From: Clostridiales bacterium GWF2_38_85
GTDB taxonomy: Bacteria > Bacillota > Clostridia > Oscillospirales > CAG-382
Direction of reading: 5' to 3'
Assembly (NCBI GenBank): GCA_001797275.1
Contig: MGOY01000018.1
Span: forward strand, 62,001 to 126,000
Length of the DNA stretch: 64,000 bases
The notes under the pieces are model-generated. The model was not told where the DNA came from, did not search any database, and saw nothing but the letters and a program-made list of their open reading frames with translations. The translations under genes and the position numbers were made by a program. This document shows, one piece after another, positions 17,894-26,319 of the stretch. Each line of letters starts with the position of its first letter. Positions within the stretch are counted from its first letter, which is position 1.

Positions 17894-18909
17894 ATTATCC
17901 AAAATTATTGCGAAAAGGCGATACCATTGGTATTTGCGCTCCGTCAAGCGGAGCGTCTGGAGAAGTATTGTCCGTGCGTTTAGATAACGCAATCCGAAAT
18001 ATTAAAGCATTGGGTTATGAGGTTATTGAAACGGATTCGGTTCGTTGCGACGATAAGTGTGTCAGCACAAGTAGTGAAATCCGCGCGACTGAATTTATGA
18101 GTCTATACGAAAATCCGAATATAGCGGCTATTTTACCGCCGTGGGGCGGCGAATTTCTTATGGATATGCTTCCGTACTTAGATTTTGACAGGTTGGCTTC
18201 TTTACCTGCGAAGTGGGTATGCGGATATTCGGATATAACAACCCTATCATTTGCGATGACCCTAAACAGCGATATTGCTACTATACACGGCTCCAATTTA
18301 TTGAACATGGGATATGCCCGTATTCACGAAACCGATATGAGGGCATTTGATGTCATGTCCAACTATTCGACCGAGCAGAAAAGCTGGGACACATGGGGTG
18401 GATTTATGAGTTGGGACGATTTTACGGGAGAGGTATATAACCTTGACAGACCTTCTTTGTGGAAATCGTTACAGGGAGATGCTTGCGTTTCATTTGATGG
18501 AATGATGATAGGCGGTTGTATGGATACCCTGTGCAAACTGCTCGGAACTCGTTTTGCTCCGGTCGAATCGTTCTTAAACAAATATAAGCTGCATGGTTTT
18601 ATATGGACGATTGAAAGTTGTGAAATGACCGCACCGGATATATACCGTACATTCTGGCAAATACGGGAGAGCGGGTGGTTCAAGTATTGCAACGGAATAA
18701 TAATAGGTCGTCCTGATGGATATAAAGATAAACGCAATTTTACATTGCTCGACGCATTGAAACAGGGACTCGGTGATTTGGGCATACCTGTTATCTATAA
18801 TGCGGATATAGGACACATTCCCCCCCAAATTCAAATTGTAAATGGATCGATTGGCAGAGTTGAGTTTGCTGATGGAAAAGTGGTTATAACGCAGGAGGGT
18901 GTGAAATGA
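17890..18909 (+). CDS. S66-family peptidase, LD-carboxypeptidase / MccF-like
   Basis: 339-residue serine peptidase of family S66. The catalytic set is visible: nucleophile Ser in CGYSDIT near residue 113, Glu in TIESCEM near 242 and His in DIGHIPPQ near 308, with the N-terminal KGDTIGICAPSS typical of the family. The WGGEFLMDMLPYLDF segment and the extra region near residues 165-190 resemble MccF, which cleaves microcin C-type peptide-nucleotide antibiotics, more than the cell-wall recycling LdcA. A self-immunity or resistance role would fit the array but is inference. Cytoplasmic; no signal peptide. Overlaps the neighbours by four bases. Confidence 0.88.
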   Translation: MNYPKLLRKGDTIGICAPSSGASGEVLSVRLDNAIRNIKALGYEVIETDSVRCDDKCVSTSSEIRATEFMSLYENPNIAAILPPWGGEFLMDMLPYLDFDRLASLPAKWVCGYSDITTLSFAMTLNSDIATIHGSNLLNMGYARIHETDMRAFDVMSNYSTEQKSWDTWGGFMSWDDFTGEVYNLDRPSLWKSLQGDACVSFDGMMIGGCMDTLCKLLGTRFAPVESFLNKYKLHGFIWTIESCEMTAPDIYRTFWQIRESGWFKYCNGIIIGRPDGYKDKRNFTLLDALKQGLGDLGIPVIYNADIGHIPPQIQIVNGSIGRVEFADGKVVITQEGVK

Positions 18910-19433
18910 ACAAGAAACAACTTGCACAATCTATATATGAAACGGCGCACCTTACAGGAACTTTTACATTACGCTCCGGGCAGATTTCACATGAATATTT
19001 TGACAAGTATTTATTTGAATCAAAACCACTTTTATTAAGTGAAATCGCAAGTGTAATGAAAAACAACATTCCCGTTAATACAGAAATATTGGCAGGATTA
19101 GAAATGGGCGGAATCCCGGTTGCAACTGCTTTATCATTGCAAACAGGAATAATAGCAGCGTTTGTAAGAAAGCAAGCCAAAGAGTATGGAACTTGTAAGC
19201 TGGCAGAAGGAGCAGAAGTTTCAGAAAAGCGTGTTTGTATTGTAGAGGATGTAGTAACTACCGGTGGTGCAATTATTGATGGTGTTATTGAGCTACGCAA
19301 GCTGGGTGCGATTATAGATACCGTAATATGTGTGATAGAGCGGAATCCGAAAGCAACGGACATTTTAGCAGAACATGGGTTGAAATTGATTCCGGCGTTC
19401 ACGATGGATGAAATATTGGAAGCGGTGAAGTAA
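18906..19433 (+). CDS. pyrE: Orotate phosphoribosyltransferase-like protein
   Basis: 175-residue type I phosphoribosyltransferase. The PRPP-binding motif VCIVEDVVTTGGAI lies near residue 111, and the N-terminal GTFTLRSGQ...YFDKYLFES segment is the orotate-side signature of PyrE. It matches short PyrE proteins in length and motifs. It catalyses orotate plus PRPP to orotidine 5'-phosphate if it is a true PyrE. No other pyrimidine gene is nearby, so in this array it is either a spare copy or recruited to another nucleotide-like substrate. Overlaps the preceding gene by four bases. Confidence 0.88.
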   Translation: MNKKQLAQSIYETAHLTGTFTLRSGQISHEYFDKYLFESKPLLLSEIASVMKNNIPVNTEILAGLEMGGIPVATALSLQTGIIAAFVRKQAKEYGTCKLAEGAEVSEKRVCIVEDVVTTGGAIIDGVIELRKLGAIIDTVICVIERNPKATDILAEHGLKLIPAFTMDEILEAVK

Positions 19434-19434
19434 T

Positions 19435-20028
19435 TTGAGCATTGATATTATCCCCGAAACCGATGAGGAACGTCGCACCCGAATATACCCTGTCATATTG
19501 AGCGAATACAATCCTGCGTGGCTGGAGTGGTTTGCGGAAGAAAAAATAATCCTCGAAGGGCTTATTAGCAAAGACAACATCGTAAAAATCAGTCATTTCG
19601 GAAGTACGTCTGTTCCCGGACTTTTGGCAAAACCTACTGTGGATATTCTCATTGAAACAAGTGAGGATACTGACATAAATAAGTTGATTGCCGATTTATC
19701 ATCGCCAGATTATATTTATTTGCATCAAGAATCAGCTCCAACCATTTCAACTCCGTCTATGCATCTAATGTTCTTAAAAGGTTATCTTTCTGACGGCTTT
19801 GCCGAAAAAGTCTATCATATTCATGTTGTCCGCTCCGGCGATTGGGACGAAAGACTTCGTTTCAGAGATTATTTGTTAACCCACTCTGAAACCGCCGCAG
19901 AATATGCCGAATTAAAACGTAGATTGTTGAGCGATTATAAACATGATCGTGATGGCTACACTGCCGCAAAAGGCGAATTTATAAAGAGAATAACAGAAAA
20001 AGCAAGTGAGGAAACCCTGCAAGAATAA
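19435..20028 (+). CDS. GrpB/UPF0157 family nucleotidyltransferase-fold protein
   Basis: 197-residue GrpB (UPF0157) protein. The core motif HFGSTSVPGLLAKPTVDI near residues 52-70 has the GS...D-x-[DE] pattern of nucleotidyltransferase folds, and HIHVVRSGDW and the C-terminal YTAAKGEFI segment are family hallmarks. The biochemical role of the family is not established. Starts at TTG one base after the pyrE stop. A 92-base gap without an obvious terminator follows. Confidence 0.88.
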   Translation: MSIDIIPETDEERRTRIYPVILSEYNPAWLEWFAEEKIILEGLISKDNIVKISHFGSTSVPGLLAKPTVDILIETSEDTDINKLIADLSSPDYIYLHQESAPTISTPSMHLMFLKGYLSDGFAEKVYHIHVVRSGDWDERLRFRDYLLTHSETAAEYAELKRRLLSDYKHDRDGYTAAKGEFIKRITEKASEETLQE

Positions 20029-20120
20029 GGTTGATTGGTAAAGATACGGTTGGTAGTTAGATATTAAAAATCAATTGTGGACAGTACCAATGCTGTTTTA
20101 GAGAGGATAGGACTTGAAGA

Positions 20121-20894
20121 ATGATTTCCATTTATGATTGGTTTGGCTACGAATTGCCTATAAAAGAACGTTATAAGCTAATAAAAGAAGCTGGATTTGA
20201 TGGTGTTTTGTTATGGTGGAGCGAATACTTAGGGCGAAATGATTATCGTAGCGGTCCGCAAATTATTCGGGAAGCGGGTCTTGTTATAGAAAATATTCAT
20301 ACGCCGTTCCAAGTCCAAGACAACATTTGGCTTGATAATCTGGATGGTGAGGATTCAATCAATTGCTATTTGCAATGTGTCAAGGACTGTGCCGAGTTTG
20401 AAATTCCGACCATGGTGGTTCATCTACCAGACGATGACAAGTCATATAACGCATTGGGATTGGATAGAATCAAGAGACTTGCTGAAAAGGCTGAACAGCT
20501 TGGTGTCAATGTGGCACTGGAGAATTTAAAAAATTTCAACAATTTGTCATATGTGTTGGAGCAAGTGGATTCTCATCGAATAGGATTCTGTTACGATTGC
20601 TGCCATCACTATCACTTTTATCCGACCTATGATTTGTTATCTATGTATAGTAAACGATTGATGGCAATACATTTGCATGATTATAATGAAAACGCAATAC
20701 ACAGATTACCATTTGACGGTACGATAGATTGGTCAGTAGCAATGCAAAAAATTCATGAAACTGGTTATTCTGGTCCGACTGCAATAGAAGCTATGAATTG
20801 GAGTTATAAGGATTTATCGACAGAAGAATTTTTGCAAGAAGCGTTTGAACGAGCAATACGATTGGAGAAACTAAGATGCCAAAACTCGAACTAA
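20121..20894 (+). CDS. Sugar-phosphate isomerase/epimerase-like TIM-barrel protein
   Basis: 257-residue AP-endonuclease-2 / xylose-isomerase-like TIM barrel. Metal-site elements are visible: VVHLPDDD near residue 98, VALENLKN near 133, CYDCCHHYH near 155, AIHLHDYNEN near 187 and the closing AIEAMNW near 225. These enzymes isomerise sugars or cut DNA at abasic sites; the sequence looks like the sugar branch. ATG after GAGAGGATAGGACTTGAAGA. Its 3' end overlaps the Nudix gene by 19 bases. Confidence 0.82.
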   Translation: MISIYDWFGYELPIKERYKLIKEAGFDGVLLWWSEYLGRNDYRSGPQIIREAGLVIENIHTPFQVQDNIWLDNLDGEDSINCYLQCVKDCAEFEIPTMVVHLPDDDKSYNALGLDRIKRLAEKAEQLGVNVALENLKNFNNLSYVLEQVDSHRIGFCYDCCHHYHFYPTYDLLSMYSKRLMAIHLHDYNENAIHRLPFDGTIDWSVAMQKIHETGYSGPTAIEAMNWSYKDLSTEEFLQEAFERAIRLEKLRCQNSN

Positions 20895-21331
20895 CAAATA
20901 TGGTAATGATACAGGACAAGCAAACAGGCAAAGTGATTGTGCAAGACAGAATAATAAGTTGGAAAGGTCTTTCTTTCCCCGGTGGTCATGTTGAAGAAAA
21001 CGAAAGCTTTGTAGACAGCGCAATTCGTGAGGTTAAAGAAGAAACTGGGCTTGATGTTTGGAATTTAAAATCATGCGGCGTAATCCACTGGCTGAACAAT
21101 AAAACCCTCGACCGATACATTGTGTTTCTCTATAAAACATCAGATTTTTCTGGTGAATTAATTACCGACTGTGACGAGGGAAAACACTTTTGGATGACTA
21201 TCGAAGATCTCACAAACACACCATCAAAGAATGACACTACGAAATATTTACCAATGTTTTTGGATGGTAAATATAGTGAAGCTTTTGGCTCATGGAACAA
21301 TGATGAGCTTTGGGAAATTGTTTATAAATAA
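20876..21331 (+). CDS. Nudix hydrolase (MutT/8-oxo-dGTP-like)
   Basis: 151-residue Nudix enzyme with a complete Nudix box starting FPGGHVEENESF and ending REVKEETGL (residues about 40-62). The short single-domain form with an N-terminal LTNMVMIQDK strand resembles the Firmicutes MutT-type 8-oxo-dGTP diphosphatases. Substrate range is broad in this superfamily. Begins inside the TIM-barrel gene, so translation is probably coupled. Confidence 0.92.
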   Translation: MPKLELTNMVMIQDKQTGKVIVQDRIISWKGLSFPGGHVEENESFVDSAIREVKEETGLDVWNLKSCGVIHWLNNKTLDRYIVFLYKTSDFSGELITDCDEGKHFWMTIEDLTNTPSKNDTTKYLPMFLDGKYSEAFGSWNNDELWEIVYK

Positions 21332-21345
21332 AGTGAGGTGACACC

Positions 21346-22188
21346 ATGCCAAAACTACTCATAATAGACGGACACAATCTGCTGTTTCAGATGTTTTTTG
21401 GTATGCCGTCAAGGATTATAAACAAAGACGGCAAAGCCATTCAAGGCACACTTGGGTTTGTGGGTGCATTGCTGAAAATTATTCGCATGACAAATCCTAC
21501 GCATACAGTTGTTTTATTCGATAGTGAGCAGGAAAATCCCCGTGCGGAAATTGACGCTGATTATAAAGCCAATCGCACAGATTACAGCACTGTTTCTGAG
21601 GACGAAAGCCCCTTTTCACAGCTCGATGATGTTTATAAAGCCCTTGATTTTCTCAGCATAAAACATACAGAAGTTACCGAACACGAAACTGATGATGTGA
21701 TTGCGAGTTATGCAATAAAATATGGCGATGAAGTGGAAATTGTTATTTCATCTTTTGATAGTGATTTCTTTCAGCTTATATGCGACAATGTATCTATTAT
21801 TCGCTACCGTGGCGATAAAACTATAATTTGCGATAGTGCCTACATAATAGAAAAACTCGGTATAATTCCACAGCAATACGCAGATTTCAAGTCGCTCACT
21901 GGCGATACTTCCGACAACATCAAAGGTGCAGAAAAAATCGGTCCCAAAACAGCTGCGGCACTCATCAATAAATTTGGGAACTTGTCTGAAATAATAACTC
22001 GTGCAAAAGAAATTGAAAAACCATCTATTAGAGAATCAATTATCAAAAACACTGAGTGGCTAAAAAATAATTACAAGTTGATAAAACTTGATGATAAAGC
22101 AGGTTTACCGTTTGGGCTTGATGAGCTTAGATATAATTATAACGGCATAACAACTAATGAGGTCTTAATGGGGATTAATTTGAGATAA
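21346..22188 (+). CDS. Stand-alone 5'-3' exonuclease (Pol I N-domain type)
   Basis: 280-residue FEN/Pol I-type 5' nuclease without a polymerase part. Motifs: IIDGHNLLFQ (metal Asp), DSEQENPRAEIDADYKANR (helical clamp and phosphate contact), ETDDVIASYA, ISSFDSDFF and the helix-3-turn-helix GDTSDNIKGAEKIGPKTAAAL. All expected metal-ligand acidic residues appear present. Such free-standing nucleases (YpcP/Xni-like) take part in RNA-primer and flap processing. An extra copy on an island could serve repair, replication or defence; that is open. ATG after GTGAGGTGACACC. Confidence 0.93.
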   Translation: MPKLLIIDGHNLLFQMFFGMPSRIINKDGKAIQGTLGFVGALLKIIRMTNPTHTVVLFDSEQENPRAEIDADYKANRTDYSTVSEDESPFSQLDDVYKALDFLSIKHTEVTEHETDDVIASYAIKYGDEVEIVISSFDSDFFQLICDNVSIIRYRGDKTIICDSAYIIEKLGIIPQQYADFKSLTGDTSDNIKGAEKIGPKTAAALINKFGNLSEIITRAKEIEKPSIRESIIKNTEWLKNNYKLIKLDDKAGLPFGLDELRYNYNGITTNEVLMGINLR

Positions 22189-22201
22189 GGAGTGTTGCTT
22201 T

Positions 22202-23314
22202 ATGAACACAGAAAAATTTACAGGTAAAGCTGAATCTTATGCAAAAGCACGACCGGGGTATCCCGATGCGGCGATGGATTACATTAAAACTCTTGTGCCG
22301 CCAAATGCGGTTTTTGCTGATATAGGCGCAGGTACTGGCAAATTTACTGAACTGCTTGCTAAGAGCGGTTACACCGTATTTGCGGTTGAGCCAAACGCTG
22401 ATATGCAGGAGCAACTTTCCATTACCTTGGCACCTTACCAGAACGCCAAGATTATTACGGGCTCGGCAGAAGCCACAACACTACCCGACCACAGCATAGA
22501 TGTTGTTACATGTGCGCAAGCACTTGGCTGGTTTGACTTAAAGGCTTTTCGGACGGAGTGTCGCAGGATTGGTAAATCAGATGTTCTCGTAATTTCTCTG
22601 TATAATGTTACACCGGGTGATAACCATACACCCGGTAGCCATCGGCTATCAAGCAAACAGGCTGCTGAATTGTTTTTCAAAAATCCAGTTGTACGGGAAT
22701 TTCCAAATCCAATATTATATACACGCGAAAGATGGCTTCAGCAAAATGCGTCGATTTCAGATAATCCTCAACCGTCTGACTCTGAATATGAAGCTCATAT
22801 CGCCGAAATGAATGCTGTATTTGATAGCAATAATGTAGATGGGTTATTGCGCATCAACTTAGTGACAACAGTATATAGCGAGATGATAATTCCAGAAGCA
22901 CTATCCATTATGGACGAACGGTTTGGTCATGACACCTTGATTTCTATTGCGACCATAGATGGTAATCGCCCTGCCGTCCGAACCGTGAATAGTTATTATG
23001 AAGAAGGTTCTTTTTACACCGTTACATATGCGTTATCAAACAAGATGAAGCAAATACAGAGCAACCCAGAGGTTGCAATCTGCGGAGAGTGGTTCACAGC
23101 TCATGGTATTGGGGAAAACATCGGTTATGTACGCGACGAGAAGAACACGGAAATCATGTCAAAATTGCGGACTGTATTTGCGGAGTGGTATGATAATGGT
23201 CATACCGATGAAAGCGACCCCAACACTTGCATTCTTTGCGTTCGCTTGACAGACGGTGTGATTTTTAGTAATGGCACAAGATATGATATTGATTTTACAA
23301 AAAATGCGAGGTGA
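22202..23314 (+). CDS. Fusion: class I SAM methyltransferase + PNPOx-like flavin-binding domain
   Basis: 370-residue fusion. Residues 1 to about 225 are a class I methyltransferase (motif I ADIGAGTGKFTELLA near 39; VFAVEPNADM; SAEATTLPDHSIDVVTCAQALGWF). Residues 228-370 are a complete pyridoxamine-phosphate-oxidase-like domain (FGHDTLISIATIDGNRP, ALSNKMKQI, CGEWFTAHGIGENIGYV) that I know as a free-standing protein in Clostridia. The junction falls at an in-frame ATG (22883) that looks like the original start of the second gene, so the methyltransferase seems to have lost its C-terminal end and run into its neighbour. The frame is clean. Substrates unknown. Confidence 0.88.
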   Translation: MNTEKFTGKAESYAKARPGYPDAAMDYIKTLVPPNAVFADIGAGTGKFTELLAKSGYTVFAVEPNADMQEQLSITLAPYQNAKIITGSAEATTLPDHSIDVVTCAQALGWFDLKAFRTECRRIGKSDVLVISLYNVTPGDNHTPGSHRLSSKQAAELFFKNPVVREFPNPILYTRERWLQQNASISDNPQPSDSEYEAHIAEMNAVFDSNNVDGLLRINLVTTVYSEMIIPEALSIMDERFGHDTLISIATIDGNRPAVRTVNSYYEEGSFYTVTYALSNKMKQIQSNPEVAICGEWFTAHGIGENIGYVRDEKNTEIMSKLRTVFAEWYDNGHTDESDPNTCILCVRLTDGVIFSNGTRYDIDFTKNAR

Positions 23315-23320
23315 AGTCGG

Positions 23321-24412
23321 ATGAATCATAAAGGTACAGTTAAACTTGAAACTGAGCGACTTATATTACGGCGTTTTGAATTAACAGATGCAGAAGTTAT
23401 GTTCAAAAATTGGGCGAGCGATGCAGAGGTTACAAAATATTTGACATGGCCGCCGCATTCGGATATATCTGTTTCTAAAGCGGTTATTGACAGTTGGATG
23501 AAATTATATGAAAATTTGAATCATTACAGTTGGGCTATCGTTTTAAAGGAAATTGGTGAGCCTATCGGAAGCATAGCCGCAGTTGAACAGCGCGATGATA
23601 TAAAGATGGTTCATATTGGATATTGCATCGGACAAAAGTGGTGGCGTCGCGGTTATACATCCGAAGCACTGGCAGAATTGATTCGTTTTTTCTTTGAAGA
23701 TGTAGGTGTTAATCGAATTGAATCAAGGCACGACCCACGCAATCCTAATTCGGGTAAAGTGATGTTGAAATGCGGTTTAAAATACGAGGGAACAATGCGG
23801 CAGGATGATATAAATAATCAGGGTTTTTGCGACAGTGTTCGATATGCTATTCTTGCAGACGATTATTTTATGAACATCAAAAATAACACTCTCGAACTGC
23901 CAATATCAAATATCATCACATTAAAAACAAATACCGACTTAATGTTTTACAACCTGAAAATCGCAATGGATACGGTTGATTGGAATGCCAATATCTGCGA
24001 CGCACCTGCGTGGCGATATATCTACCACACTCTGCATTCGGCAGACAAATGGTTCATTAACCCCAGTACACGACTTGTTGAGCCCGAACCGCCCTTCCAC
24101 ACACCTAAACTTGATTGGCCGGATACACCATCTGACATCATCTTGAGCCGTGAAACGTTATATGCTTACTATGAACAGGTGCGGCAAAAAGTGCTGGGCT
24201 ATCTGAATAATCTAACCGATGCACAGCTTAGTGAGTGTCCGGAAGGCTGTACAAGTTCACGCATTGGGTTAGCACTTAGCCAATTCCGACACATGTATGC
24301 CCACATCGGCATTTTGAACGGAGTTACCATAGCAAGCACCAAGCGCTATCCGCGCGTTGTTAATGAGAGTACTTGGCGTTCTGGGAATTTACCTGATTTG
24401 TTTGATGAGTAG
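23321..24412 (+). CDS. Fusion: GNAT acetyltransferase + DinB-like domain
   Basis: 363-residue fusion. Residues 1-183 are a RimJ/RimL-type GNAT acetyltransferase (LETERLILRRF start; HIGYCIGQKWWRRGYTSEAL acetyl-CoA loop; NPNSGKVMLKCGLKYEG). Residues 184-363 resemble a DinB/DUF664-like four-helix protein (WRYIYHTLHSADKWF, ALSQFRHMYAHIGIL), with His residues spaced as in metal-binding DinB proteins. The junction is at an in-frame ATG (23870). Start ATG after GCGAGGTGAAGTCGG, six bases after the preceding stop. The second adjacent gene in the array with this kind of in-frame join. Confidence 0.85.
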   Translation: MNHKGTVKLETERLILRRFELTDAEVMFKNWASDAEVTKYLTWPPHSDISVSKAVIDSWMKLYENLNHYSWAIVLKEIGEPIGSIAAVEQRDDIKMVHIGYCIGQKWWRRGYTSEALAELIRFFFEDVGVNRIESRHDPRNPNSGKVMLKCGLKYEGTMRQDDINNQGFCDSVRYAILADDYFMNIKNNTLELPISNIITLKTNTDLMFYNLKIAMDTVDWNANICDAPAWRYIYHTLHSADKWFINPSTRLVEPEPPFHTPKLDWPDTPSDIILSRETLYAYYEQVRQKVLGYLNNLTDAQLSECPEGCTSSRIGLALSQFRHMYAHIGILNGVTIASTKRYPRVVNESTWRSGNLPDLFDE

Positions 24413-24428
24413 AGTTGGAGGAAGAGAT

Positions 24429-24785
24429 ATGAAAGTTATCGGTGTGTGCATTCTTACACAGGATGTAATCAAGCTCACAGAGTTTTATAAGGCCGTTTTA
24501 AAGACGGATTCAATTGGCGATGCTACTCACATGGAAATGAACACAGATGGTGCAGCGATTGCCATTTACAACCCCGGCAATGTGCCACGAGCTGAAATCT
24601 GCAATATACAGTTGGGTCTTGAGGTTGATGACGTTGATTCTGAGTTTGAACGTCTTTCGTCGTTGGGCATGACAGTCACTCAGCAACCTGAAACTTATCC
24701 GTGGGGTAGGCGCGCAATGCAAATTCGAGACCCAGATGGGAATTACATAAATTTATCATGTCCAGCAAAGGAGAGCGCAAAATGA
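24429..24785 (+). CDS. VOC-family (glyoxalase/bleomycin-resistance fold) protein
   Basis: 118-residue VOC domain protein. It has two beta-alpha-beta-beta-beta modules: MKVIGVCILTQDV...LTEFYKAVL and LGLEVDDVDSEFERLSSLGM, closing with RAMQIRDPDGNYINL, the usual C-terminal Glu/Asn-Leu motif region. The track start at 24357 lies inside the previous gene; the ATG at 24429 follows GGAGGAAGAGAT. VOC proteins include fosfomycin and bleomycin resistance proteins and isomerases; no specific substrate can be assigned. Overlaps the next gene by four bases. Confidence 0.9.
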   Translation: MKVIGVCILTQDVIKLTEFYKAVLKTDSIGDATHMEMNTDGAAIAIYNPGNVPRAEICNIQLGLEVDDVDSEFERLSSLGMTVTQQPETYPWGRRAMQIRDPDGNYINLSCPAKESAK

Positions 24786-25030
24786 ATAGTGGTATTAAAA
24801 AACTGATTGGTGCCAATATGGACATTGATTTTAGTAATATTAATTTTGGAAATTCACAATGCCCATGGAATATTGAAGATAAAACGAATGAGCATAAATG
24901 CGCATTAAAGAACATATCCATTTGCAAATATTTTTGTGGGATACAATATTTAGATAGCGTGATGTGCAGTTACCCACACGAAAATCTATCCGTCTTGCAA
25001 CAAGACGAAATCGACAGACAAATGAAATAG
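24782..25030 (+). CDS. Small cysteine-rich protein
   Basis: 82-residue soluble protein with six cysteines, in a pattern CPW...HKC...ISICKYFCGI...LDSVMCSYP that suggests a metal site or disulfide-stabilised fold. I recall similar small proteins beside VOC genes in Clostridia but know no function. The track start at 24758 precedes the ATG at 24782, which follows AAAGGAGAGCGCAA and overlaps the VOC stop (ATGA). Confidence 0.75.
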   Translation: MNSGIKKLIGANMDIDFSNINFGNSQCPWNIEDKTNEHKCALKNISICKYFCGIQYLDSVMCSYPHENLSVLQQDEIDRQMK

Positions 25031-25045
25031 CAAGGAGAGCACGAA

Positions 25046-25405
25046 ATGAAAACAAAATTGACACACGTTCGCGCTAATGTCCAAGATTTAGATAAAGCAG
25101 TAGAATGGTATGAAACCGTACTTGGGTTCGAGTGCGGGGGCAAGGATATAAATGAACGTTGGCAGTATGCCGATTTTCTTAATGATGGCGGTGCGGTATT
25201 TGCGATTGCGGTTGATGAGAAGCCTAGTCTTGGACGATATAATTTTGATGTGGATGATGTCAATGCGCTGTGGGACAAGCTGAAAGGCAAAATGGAAATT
25301 GTTCAAGCGATTGAAACCATGCCCTACGGCACACGAAAATTCACGATAAAAGACTTAGATGGCAACGAATTGGGATTTGTCCAGCAGGATTTTAAGGAGA
25401 TGTAA
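25046..25405 (+). CDS. VOC-family protein (second copy)
   Basis: 119-residue VOC protein: THVRANVQDLDKAVEWYETVLGF at the N-terminus, FAIAVDEKPSLGRYNFDVDDVNALWDKL in the middle, and MPYGTRKFTIKDLDGNELGFVQ at the C-terminus, with the family's closing Glu. It differs clearly from the VOC gene at 24429, so it is not a recent tandem duplicate. ATG after AAGGAGAGCACGAA. Confidence 0.9.
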   Translation: MKTKLTHVRANVQDLDKAVEWYETVLGFECGGKDINERWQYADFLNDGGAVFAIAVDEKPSLGRYNFDVDDVNALWDKLKGKMEIVQAIETMPYGTRKFTIKDLDGNELGFVQQDFKEM

Positions 25406-25407
25406 CT

Positions 25408-26319
25408 ATGATCACATTTGACCGCGCTCGTTCTTTCATCTACCGTAATGCCCGCCCGCTTGACCTCGCCCGCTTTCAATATCATTTTGAAAACGGAAGT
25501 AAAGAAGCGGTATTGACTGCTCTTGCTGCTTATCAGAACGAAGACGGTGGTTTCGGACATGCTTTAGAGCCAGATTCGTGGAATCCATATTCTGCGCCGA
25601 TACAAACATGGACGGCAACAGAGATATTGCGGGAAATTGATTTTACAGATGCAAATCATACAATTATTCAGAACACATTGCGTTATCTTGCCAGCGGGCA
25701 GGACTTTAACGGTAAATTATGGTACAACGAGGTTGTCAGCAGTAACGATTACCCTCACGCGCCGTGGTGGCATGCTGAAGTTGATAGCGCCGACAGCTAC
25801 AACCCCACCGCTTGCCTTGCGGGATTTATCATTCGTTTTGCAGATAAGAATAGTGATTTGTACAAGCTCGGTTGCCGGATTGCAAAGGAAGCATATGATG
25901 CTGACGACAAGCAAGGATTGAGCGACGATATGCATGCGGTACTTCTCTATATACGACTTATGCAGTACTGCGAAAAAGCAAGCGTGTCGGAAGTTATTGA
26001 CCTTTCGTTATTGAAAGAACGCCTACGGGAGCAAATCAAGCACAGTATCACGCAGAACACCGCCGAATGGGAAACAGGCTATATTTGCAAACCGTCACAG
26101 TTCTTTAATTCTCGTGACAGCATCTTTTATGCTGATAACAAAGATATTGCCGAATATGAATGTGATTTCATATTCAAAACCCAGCTTGATGATGGGTCTT
26201 GGAATATTCCGTGGGGATGGTCTGACTATCCCGAAGAATGGGTTATTGCTAAGAATTGGTGGAAAGGTAATGGAGCATTGCTGAATCTGCTGTATTTAAA
26301 GGGGCTTGAAAAGTTATGA
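25408..26319 (+). CDS. Alpha/alpha-toroid (prenyltransferase/squalene-cyclase-like) protein
   Basis: 303-residue protein with features of the terpenoid-cyclase / prenyltransferase toroid fold: repeated helical hairpins and AYQNEDGGFGHALEPDSW near residue 41 and TQLDDGSWNIPWGW near 255, which resemble QW-type repeats. No catalytic DXDD motif of cyclases is seen, so an enzymatic role is not supported; such proteins are usually annotated as hypothetical. ATG two bases after the VOC stop. Confidence 0.75.
   Translation: MITFDRARSFIYRNARPLDLARFQYHFENGSKEAVLTALAAYQNEDGGFGHALEPDSWNPYSAPIQTWTATEILREIDFTDANHTIIQNTLRYLASGQDFNGKLWYNEVVSSNDYPHAPWWHAEVDSADSYNPTACLAGFIIRFADKNSDLYKLGCRIAKEAYDADDKQGLSDDMHAVLLYIRLMQYCEKASVSEVIDLSLLKERLREQIKHSITQNTAEWETGYICKPSQFFNSRDSIFYADNKDIAEYECDFIFKTQLDDGSWNIPWGWSDYPEEWVIAKNWWKGNGALLNLLYLKGLEKL

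Noticed and set aside
24357-24428. N-terminal 24 codons of the VOC ORF
   Set aside because: They are inside the previous gene and precede the GGAGGAAGAG ribosome site of the ATG at 24429.
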